The translations under genes and the position numbers were made by a program. From Ophiothrix spiculata (taxonomy: Eukaryota; Echinodermata; Ophiuroidea; Amphilepidida; Ophiotrichidae), in assembly GCA_000969725.1 (NCBI GenBank), contig JXSR01S018557.1: 38,169 nucleotides of DNA, one strand, 5' to 3'. The notes below the pieces were generated by a model that worked only from the letters and a program-made list of their open reading frames with translations, was not told the DNA's origin and made no database searches. Positions 30,672 through 38,169 of this stretch are shown piece after piece. The stretch's first letter is position 1. The number at the start of each line of letters is the position of its first letter.

Positions 30672-32937
30672 TTAAATTGTTACACTGGAAAAAGATACTT
30701 TTAAAAAGTGTTCTATGATCATTAAAAAACATGTTCCAAACACTTTCTTCAAGCTAGGGGTAAAGCAATTTGAAATTAACAAAATATTAGGAGGTCCTCT
30801 CCAATTTTGGAATGTGTCAATAAAGCCATTGGGATATGGATTTTACAGAGAAATAAATAATAAATTTTGGAAAGATAATAAATAATAAGGACCTCCCTCA
30901 CCAAATTTTTAAAAAGTCCGGATGTAAAACACAAAATTTATTTTACTTGGCCTAAAGCATTATAGGTGTATACAGTAATTCCTAGAAGCAGGATATCTAC
31001 GTCTTATCGGCTATGATGACTTCATCAGTTTAAGACTTTCCTGGCTTTTTTCCTGCCCTTTTCATTACAAATATCTACTTTAGTCATAAAAGCAAAGGTT
31101 GCCCCTTATGACATCAAAAGTTTACTGTTATGACCTCATTATTAGTTCTTAGAAGTATATAACATCATGAGATAGACAGATTTTTAAAGTGAGGACAATT
31201 TGTTTTTTCACTGAAAATCTTATCTTAATATCTGGTTGATATGTAGGTCTATTTTTTTATCCTTTGATTGGCCCATTCAGTGTTGTCACATAGGTTTACC
31301 AGGTATACATTGTGCAGTATCCCATGTAGTATTCACACTGGGGACCAAATAGTAGTTTCTGTATTTCGACTGTTTTCCTATGAAGAGACTTCCATCAACT
31401 ACAACATACATTTCCATTGGTGACAGTTTTGGTCCATGATGTTCTCTTCAAATCAGGTCATGAGTGAAGGAGACCTGACCTTCAGTCAGCTGACATCGCT
31501 GCATTGGCAGATGATTTAAAAAAAACTTATCCTGATAAATGATATTGATTTATACCTGGAAAAAGAATCTCCTTTTTCCATGATCTGCCTAATTAGTGCA
31601 TATTGCAGGGCCATCAAACTGACCCCATTTACTTGTCTTCCAAAAGTTTTTGGGTGAAGTATTCTGGTTTACGGTCATAGGATTTGAGTTGAGTATTACC
31701 AAACAAAGTTGACAATGACACACATAAACATTGGGAAACAAACATATGGTAGTGAGTCAAATCTAGTTGCGTTATGTTGCACGCATTACATTAGTCATAA
31801 AGTGGACTTTGCACAGCAACAAATTGGCCACGTGTGGCCTGGTAACAACAAGGATGTTTGACAGTTGTAGTTGATAGTACGAGAATCATTTGGCAAGGAA
31901 CTGCTTCATTGTGGACAAAGTGTTTGGAATTTAAACTGGAAAACCATAGCATAGCATTGTCAATACAACCTTTTAAAATATTGTTTTATAATGTTAACAA
32001 CTGTAAATAACACACATAATTGGATTTCTGACCAGATATTTATACAAATACAATGAGAACATGTGACAAATAAAGAATTTTGTTTATGGTGATCATCATG
32101 GTGAACATTGATTCACGGTATTCATAATTTTGGAGCATTTTTATGACTAGACTTTCATACAAAGCGTAATGGGTTTTCAAAGGGAACATTTTGGATTTCT
32201 GGTAAAATCAAAGGTTAGTATCACCAAGCTTGTTCACATAAGGGAAGTTTCTTTGAGGTCTGCAGTAGCTGCAGGAATTACTTGATGAAATCTGTTGTGA
32301 AAACAGTTGGAATTACAATGTCTTTGGTTAAGAAAACCTTTTTGCCCTCATATTTCGAGGGATTTGGACTGAGCATTTAGCGCTAAAGAAGTCACATTTG
32401 TCTTAGAACAAGTAACAGTGATTTGTGGTTCTTCAAGTGTCAGATAGGTCAATGCTACCGTTTTAATCCCTGATTCTTCAGATTGCCTAATTATCAGATG
32501 GGTAAATGCATCCAGGTTAACAGTACTGCAGGTTAATACCTCTAGTCAAGTTATGTTTATCTTGTGAACAGTGTTTTCTTGATTCCTCAAGTTTCAAATA
32601 CAGAAACACCAGGTTAATACTTGAGTGGTGTTCGAATCATGTTGCCATGTTTCATCACTATTAACCATTTGTTACAACCTGTACAAAAAATTCCATTAGA
32701 AGCCAGGCATGTTGTGGTATCTTCTTTTTGTGAACATGGCTGATTTTGTGATTTGCATGTTTCTTATTTATGCAACCAACAAGAACTAACAACTTCTGAA
32801 TTTATGTTGAATGTAGAGCAGTAAAAACAAAAACAGCCTCTTCATAAATGTTGAGTTTTCACACTTATGATAAATTTGATACAAAATATGCCTTAATTAT
32901 AACTGATATGTTTTTATTTTTCTTTGAATTCTTGCAG
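30672..32937. other. Unassigned intronic stretch before the 41-bp exon
   Basis: A partial family-B end (TTTATTTTACTTGGCCT) lies at about 30939-30955 without its partner. An ATG frame after a CAG at 31456 (MSEGDLTFSQL...) stops after 19 codons and has no donor. No other exon was seen. Confidence 0.45.
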
Positions 32938-32978
32938 GAAACTGATGATGACTCGGAGGATATATTGAAGAAATCATG
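32938..32978 (+). CDS. Short internal coding exon, acidic, of an unrecognised plus-strand gene
   Basis: This is a 41-bp exon between a strong acceptor (a T-rich tract then TTCTTGCAG, ending at 32937) and a consensus donor (ATG|GTAAGTTG at 32979). Read in phase 0 it gives ETDDDSEDILKKS plus two bases (TG), with Trp likely if the next exon starts with G. The DDDSED core is acidic and looks like a casein kinase 2 type site. The phase fits the end of the exon at 10698, which makes the same gene plausible. No later exon was identified in 32979-38169, so the gene probably runs off the right edge. The splice sites are better than chance. The protein identity is unknown. Confidence 0.65.
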
Positions 32979-33034
32979 GTAAGTTGATTTTTCAAGTCTT
33001 AAAAAATATTGACTTAGACATAATTTGGTTAGAT

Positions 33035-33340
33035 TTATGTGTTACCAATCCTAGCTACTTCACTCCCGCGGAAACGTTGTTTCTCATCCACAGGAGGCAA
33101 AGTTCTATCATTAAGTAGCTTGTCATATACATGACTGAGAGAATAGATTCCTTCATCCCGGCGGTTGATGACGTTGGCCCCCCCCCCCTGTTTCCTGATC
33201 CAAATTGCTTCTCTAATCCATCTCGTTTGTCTATTTGAGTCTTTGTTAGTAATTTTGGCACCTTCCCAGTCGATGACATAATTGTTTTCAACTATATGAT
33301 CAGTAACGGCTGATTTGTGCACTTCTTCAATGGATTATTT
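33035..33340 (-). pseudogene. GIY-YIG endonuclease C-terminal relic of a Penelope-like retroelement
   Basis: The minus strand reads EVHKSAVTDHIVENNYVIDW, then EGAKITNKDS, RWIREAIWIRKQGG, NRRDEGIYSLSHVYDKLL and a short tail to a stop at 33035. The HKSA-DH-H-IDWEGAKI, WIREAI-IRK and NRDEG-LSHVYD blocks are those of retroelement proteins with a GIY-YIG nuclease. Such nucleases cut the target during insertion. Upstream of EVHK the frame is stopped, so only about 95 residues remain. A C run (G in sense) at 33178-33188 has widened the GGG stretch after IRKQ. It is a different subfamily from the relic at 27925-28075. Confidence 0.8.
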
Positions 33341-33539
33341 TCTACTTGCACGGCGTGTATCTCCTATTGTCCAACTTTTCAGAGACTTCAAATGCATGAC
33401 ATCATGGAATTACTTGAATTTCTGTTGACAACCACATACTTCTCATTCAGATGCACAATGAATGAATACCTGCATGGTTCAAACGATGTGTGCATTTAAA
33501 AAACTTTCCCTTGTGGGAACTGGAACATGGTATTTAACA

Positions 33540-33550
33540 GGAATTGAACC
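33540..33550 (-). repeat. tRNA-like B box, first copy
   Basis: GGTTCAATTCC is on the minus strand. The same words (GAATTGAACCAGG) occur at 33979-33991, on the far side of the TTAA element, which suggests two SINE pieces. Confidence 0.4.
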
Positions 33551-33582
33551 AGGTACTCTGTGTATTATGCAGCTGCTTTTAA

Positions 33583-33920
33583 AGGGGCAATTCATGATCC
33601 ACTTTTCACCCTCAAGGTCACCCCTATCAAAATTGAGTTTTTAGCTAGTAAGAATCCTTGACTGGTGTATGTTACAATCCACAAACCATCCCTTCAAATG
33701 TGCTTGCATTTTTTAGTAAAGTGAGAAAATTTGTCCTTTTCTAATTACTGTCGGGGCCCCGAGAGTAAGTATAACACAGTAGCCTACGGGGCTATATTCA
33801 AAATGCTGAAAAGCTTGTAACTTGAAAACGAATGGTCGGAGTCAAAGTGAAATTTTGAGGCTGCCTTTATGTTATACTTTTCTTTTCATTGTCATCGCAT
33901 CAGAATCATGAATTGCACCT
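33583..33920. mobile_element. MITE, 338 bp, TTAA flanks
   Basis: The ends are AGGGGCAATTCATGAT and ATCATGAATTGCACCT, with TTAA at 33579-33582 and 33921-33924. It contains a short palindrome, CGGGGCCCCG. It is non-coding and likely piggyBac-like. Confidence 0.88.
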
Positions 33921-33967
33921 TTAAGCTTCTTTGCCAAATGGAAATCATAGAGTGTTGATGTTAATGG

Positions 33968-34046
33968 TCTTCAATGTGGAATTGAACCAGGGATGCATTT
34001 ACTAACCTTCTGCTTTCAAACTACTATACCAACTGAGCTAGATCTA
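33968..34046 (-). repeat. tRNA-derived sequence with A and B boxes
   Basis: The minus strand reads TAGCTCAGTTGG (34029-34040), then about 40 bp later GGTTCAATTCC (33978-33988). The box spacing is right for RNA polymerase III. The stems are too worn for a tRNA. It is likely the head of a SINE. Confidence 0.6.
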
Positions 34047-35625
34047 GTCTAGATAATAGAGTGGCAACTCTTTGTAACAAAGTTGCTGGGGGACAGACAA
34101 ATCGTATGTTGTTATATCAGGGTTTTAAAAAACAATAAAAAACAAACAGAAATTAGTACAGGAAAAACACTTATTTATATCAGGACTTTTGTCAGATTTT
34201 GTTATAAAACTCCACTTTTCTCCATACTTCTAAAGCATAGAAGAGAAATGATTCTATAAAATTTTCAGGTCTCAGTGTTGGTGGTCTGGCTGCCAAATCA
34301 ATATAGTTTGTGCTAATAAATTTGTTATTGTTAAATTTGAGTGTATCTATTGATGATGCTTTTAGAATCATTGTGAAACATTCACAGAACATAATTGCTA
34401 TTGATCTATGTGCGCTCTTTAATCATGTTAATGAAAAATGAACAACGATTTGATGAATGGATCATATCGCAAGCAAACATATCACATTTATGGATCAACA
34501 CATACTATACTACAAGCCCTGGAGTGCTGACAAAATTTCAATTGGGGACTATTTTCTCCATTCTATAATAATTTACATTAACAGTTAAACCACAGGTTTA
34601 CCCCTTACCAAAGCCTGAACAGGAGCCTGAAACACAAGATATCCTATAACTGCATGTGATTCCAACAATGTTATTTTAATATATTTTGCGATGTTGGGGG
34701 TATTTGAGTTGCGAAAAAAACAACCCAAAATTGCACATTCTTTGCAGCACACCCCTGTCCAACTCATATCTTAGTACCCTGCCCCCCGTGGGTGATCATG
34801 TTACAGATCAAGAATGAGAAGGAGCATATATGACCTTTCTATTTTGAGGTGGGAGTCTTGACCCAGAATTTTGAAACAAAAAGTGGTATTTACAATAAAA
34901 TCGGATCTGTTGCCAGGATTTTGTTTTGGAGAGTGTGGATGGTGTATGGAACTGCAAAAGTGGACTAAAATTGGACCTCCTTAATACCCTTCAGGGAAAA
35001 GGCCATTTTTTGTCGCAGCAAAAAGTGGACTTTTTTTGTAAATTGTCAATTTTGGAGAAATTATCTTGTTACAAGTAAAGAGCTAAAATGTTTATGAAGA
35101 TTTATAGAGGCAAATATGCATTGGATTTGTACCCAATGTAAGCAAACTACATTTAATATTGATTTATATGAAACATGAGTTACGTGTACAAGTAGGTTTA
35201 CAATTGTATGTACATGTACATACAAAACGTGTGATCTCAAAATGAACATTGAATTGGCTATGTACACATATCTTGAAAATCAATGTGATCGTGTTTGCCT
35301 GCCTATCTTGTGTTTCCCCCATTTTTTCTTTGCTATTATACTGGTCTAGACGGCTGTTCAGGTGTTTGCTTAGTTTAAAATATTGAAAAATGCTGTGTTT
35401 TGTTTAGTTCAGGTCACCATGCATGTGTTTTTGCCAGCACAATTTGGTGATGTTTACTGATTATAAGACTTAGGGCTAGAAACTCTAACTGGTTTTAATT
35501 GGTCTTGGTTCAAGATGTCAGACCCAATTTAAATTTTTTAACAAATTGCCCCCATCAGTTTGCCTGTTTCTATTTTATAAAGAAAATTAATTTTGCTCTT
35601 TACCAAATGCTTTGATTCTACCATA
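34047..35625. other. Unassigned stretch
   Basis: No exon, RNA gene or structured repeat was seen. The small frames at 34192-34392, 34585-34767 and 35061-35267 have no signature. Confidence 0.5.
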
Positions 35626-35884
35626 AGGCCAAAAAAATAAATTGTTATGTTGCCCTCAGCGACCGACCCTATAAAAAAAATATATATTATGGTCGGGAAA
35701 GCACCCACTTTTGCTCAGATTGGGTGTTTTTTGAGAAAACATTTTGAAAATAGTGGAAAATGCACCCACATTTGATACTTTAGCTGCTTTTTAAAAAATA
35801 TTAAAAAATTATTTTCTGACCGACCGACTCGATTTTTCAGAAATTCCACTTAAGGGTAACACAACAATTTATTTTTTGGGGCCT
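35626..35884. mobile_element. MITE family C, copy 2
   Basis: The left end AGGCCAAAAAAATAAATTGT is followed by GTTGCCCTCAGCGACCGACCC. The right end is CGACCGACTCG ... AACACAACAATTTATTTTTT then GGGGCCT. The outer AGGCCAA is shared with families A and B. Confidence 0.85.
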
Positions 35885-35898
35885 AACCTTTTACAATC

Positions 35899-36212
35899 AG
35901 GCCAAGAAAAACAAATTGTGTTGCCCTCTTGGGGAAAAATTTTAAAGTTGGGTCGATTGGGATTTTTAAAAAACTTTTCCTAAAGGAGATTTTGACCTTT
36001 AAAATCTCTTAAAACAAAACATGTTTAAGTCATATGTCGACATAACAAGATCATTTATTAGTAATTTTTGACAGGACACCAAAGATTTGTTAATTTAACA
36101 CATTTATTGTGAATTTCAGTACTATAGGCCTAAACGGTAAGTTGAAAAAAAAAAATCCTGACCCAATTTTTGCCAGGTTTAGGGTCGGTCGGAAAAGGGC
36201 AACACAACAATG
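35899..36212. mobile_element. MITE family C, copy 3, right end lost
   Basis: The left end is AGGCCAAGAAAAACAAATTG then TGTTGCCCTC. The right part has GGGTCGGTCGG and GGGCAACACAACAA but then runs into a different repeat at about 36213 instead of TTGGCCT. It lies only 15 bp after copy 2. Confidence 0.75.
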
Positions 36213-36580
36213 GGGATGGGGGGGCTGAGCTGTCACCCAATGACCCCCTATTTTTGTGAAAGTCAACCTTACAATCCTCGTTTTTATAGTGACTCTCATC
36301 CATTGCCCTGATTTTTCGAGAACCAAATTTTACGAAAATTTCAAAGATCAGCGATTTCGTTAATGTCAAAATTAGGCTTATTTTATTCAAAAACTGAAAC
36401 CGAATGACCCTGTTTTCCGCTCGTGCCAACAAATCGCTCGGAATGACCCATTTTTTACCCTCTACACCGAATGACCCCCTATTTTTCAACGTATTTCTCA
36501 CCTATTGCCCCTACATTTCGAAAGCCGGTAGGAGCAGGTACGTCACTTTCATATTTGAGTGCCCCCCCGGTACCAAACTC
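36213..36580 (-). repeat. GGGGTCATT-type degenerate repeat (AATGACCCC on plus strand)
   Basis: AATGACCC words occur at about 36239, 36404, 36440 and 36467, mostly followed by T-rich stretches. The last part is GGTACGTCACTTTCATATTT and GAGTGCCCCCCC. A 123-codon minus frame runs through this and is judged a repeat translation. It is the opposite orientation of the words at 16190-16620. Confidence 0.65.
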
Positions 36581-37190
36581 CCAAATTGGAAAACAGGAGA
36601 ACAGACTTGCCAAGTATTCCCATTTTTTGTATGAAAACAATTTAAAGAGGAAGTGCCATTCTAAAATACCATTTTGTAGCAACCACCTGTTTGATATCTG
36701 CTAATAATGCACGTGCTACAATCAAATATAAACTTAGGTCTCAAAATCATTGAAGAAATAGTTTTTCAAAGTGTCTGCAATGAGTTGGTTCTAAATTCTT
36801 CATTATAGAGAGTTTTGTTACAAAATTTATTGTACAAAGTGTTTTTTCATGAATTCTGCATGCAAATTCTACAAAATTCAGTCGACCTATTTAAAATCTG
36901 GGTTTTTTTGCCAATTGTCCAGCCATATCATTTAAATCTTAGATTGAATTGTTTGCTTGCTGGTGGTGAAATTTAATGACTTAGTAGTACATAAAGAAGT
37001 GTATTGAAACAAGTTGCTGTAGAATGTTTTAGCACACAAACTGGAAGTGCATGTTTGCCCACTTGTTATTATTGACCAGTATCAAAATAGACCTGTCTGA
37101 TCTAAAATTGGCAACACTCATGATGCATTGACAACTTCTCACTTTGACAAAGTTCATGGGAATAAAGTGTCAAGGGTGGAGTTGGCTCTG

Positions 37191-37372
37191 TAAAGTAAAA
37201 AGGCACTTGGTTTTGTAACTTGCTTATTGATTTTAATTGATTACGCATTAGTTTTAAACAAAAAATGCCAAAATATGTCCAAAAATACCAAAACAAGTGG
37301 GCCTATATAAAAAGAAGTACCAGGTCCAAAACTAGCGCCAATTCCAAAATATAAAGGCTACACTTCAGTGTT
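37191..37372. mobile_element. Decayed copy of the 8733-8899 palindromic MITE
   Basis: It starts TAAAGTAAAAAGGCACTTGG. Near the right are CCAAAACAAGTGGGCC, CCAGGTCCAAAACTAG and CCAATTCCAAAAT. The order of words follows the copy at 8733, with many changes. Confidence 0.7.
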
Positions 37373-37624
37373 GATTTTTTGGTCAAACTTACTGATAAGT
37401 TAAAAAGAATAGGCCTAATAGTTATATCTGCAGGATTTTCGTGTAGAATAAGTTTTTGAAAATATACAGCAATTTATAGAATTACAAATAAACCATATCT
37501 TCAAAAGTGGTTTAAGAGTTAGAGCAGGTTTAAAGTTAGACCTGGTTTAAGTGAAATTTTGTTTCACAGATTATCACTGCATTTGAATAATAAAGATTAT
37601 TTAAACATCTCCAATAGTTAGGGG

Positions 37625-37720
37625 ATCAATGGTAGCTCAGTTGATGCTCTGTATTTGTTTGATTGTTTTGGCCGCAACTTTGTCCTTGCTATTGATCATA
37701 TGATTCGATGCACCCATTGT
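37625..37720 (+). repeat. Weak tRNA-like segment
   Basis: TAGCTCAGTTGATG (A box like) at 37633 and GATTCGATGCA (B box like) at about 37701 are on the same strand. The spacing and stems are poor. Confidence 0.3.
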
Positions 37721-37729
37721 CTTTGTGGG

Positions 37730-38060
37730 ACCTCAAAACAAACACCCCCAGAATATTGTTCTGTATGTCCCATAATGCCTTTCTCCCTGTGCTTTGTGGA
37801 ATTTCCCAAAAAAAAAAAACACACACAAAAAAAAACACACCCCATTGAAACTTTGCTCTGTGTCTGTAGGCAACACAAGAGGTTTCAGAACAAATACTCC
37901 CACAATACTTTGCTCTGCTCTGTGTGTCCCATAAAGTGTGAAAACAAATATCCCTGGCTCTATGCACAGATTCCTAAAGAATCTGTGCTCTATGTTAGTA
38001 GGCAACACAGAGGTCATAGAACAGATACTCCCACAATACCTTGCTATGCATGGGAGTGTT
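37730..38060 (+). repeat. Degenerate tandem repeat, about 130-148-bp unit
   Basis: CAGAACAAATACTCCCACAA at about 37886 recurs as TAGAACAGATACTCCCACAA at about 38016. A weaker match, CAAACACCCCCAGAATATTG, lies at about 37739. GGCAACACA and TTGCTCTG-type words repeat in step. The long frames on both strands here are repeat translations. A-rich interruptions lie at 37808-37833. Confidence 0.65.
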
Positions 38061-38169
38061 GTGAAACACATCGTGAGTTTCACTCAGGCCACAGGCTGTA
38101 GAAGTACAATGGGTGATGATACACCGGGTGATACAACAACTGAACTAACCCCCTCCCAATAAAAAATCC

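Larger units (their letters stand above)
10699..32937 (+). other. Putative 22-kb intron of the plus-strand gene
   Basis: If the exons at 10633 and 32938 belong to one transcript, the interval between a GTACGTG donor and a CAG acceptor is intronic. It is packed with inverted-repeat elements, listed separately. I found no further convincing exon in it, but small exons are easy to miss by eye. Confidence 0.4.

Noticed and set aside
31456..31520. CAG followed by an ATG frame of 19 codons (MSEGDLTFSQL...)
   Set aside because: It has no donor before the stop, no similarity, and is too short.
33178..33188. C run as a frameshift site of a live retroelement protein
   Set aside because: The surrounding frame is already truncated upstream, so the run is just slippage in a dead copy.
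36130..36501. Minus-strand frame of 123 codons, among the longest in the window
   Set aside because: It runs through a MITE end and the GGGGTCATT-type repeat, and its composition follows the repeats.
37655..38101. Plus-strand frame of 148 codons with a Cys-rich look
   Set aside because: It is a translation of a degenerate tandem repeat with A runs. Cys spacing follows the DNA repeat rather than a domain.

Overview
The window looks like ordinary nuclear DNA of a multicellular animal. It is AT-rich and has very short coding pieces bounded by GT/AG splice sites. Long introns are filled with non-LTR retrotransposon pieces, Penelope-type GIY-YIG relics, tRNA-like (SINE) pieces and many short inverted-repeat elements (MITEs, foldbacks). 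There are no bacterial-style operons. The mix of repeats and the protein similarity of the one recognisable gene suggest a marine invertebrate, perhaps a deuterostome such as an echinoderm or hemichordate. That placement is a low-confidence inference. Most long open frames in the window lie inside repeats and are not genes.

Layout of genes. The minus strand carries the first three coding exons of a TPGS1 homologue (tubulin polyglutamylase complex subunit 1): exon 1 at 10105-10168, exon 2 at 5486-5576 and exon 3 at 4017-4153. The splice phases match exactly, and the joined product carries the RPEDPIA / LAQYFEN core of the family. The remaining exons are not seen and must lie beyond the left edge. 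Starting 465 bp away on the opposite strand is a probable first coding exon of a second gene (10633-10698, plus). A phase-compatible 41-bp exon lies at 32938-32978. If both belong to one gene, its first intron is about 22 kb. The gap between the two start codons would then be a shared, bidirectional promoter.

Layout of repeats. The left edge (1-1387) is a minus-strand LINE cut just before its reverse transcriptase, followed by a 59-bp tandem array (1395-1715). TPGS1 intron 1 holds a second LINE tail (about 5660-7160), cut open by a 165-bp MITE with a 3-bp target duplication. The same intron has an exact 19-nt tRNA-Leu type primer-binding site of a former LTR element (7767-7785). The large plus-strand intron holds a 2.6-kb element with about 430-bp inverted termini and TA ends (13351-15975). 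It also holds several TTAA-bounded foldbacks (23346-24063, 24068-24265, 30218-30671 and, just past exon 2, 33583-33920) and a TA-bounded MITE (24364-24640). An inverted pair of long arms encloses a GIY-YIG relic (27653-28450). A family of elements with AGGCCAA...TTGGCCT ends occurs at least five times across the window. No tRNA gene that looks functional, no rRNA and no CRISPR array was seen.
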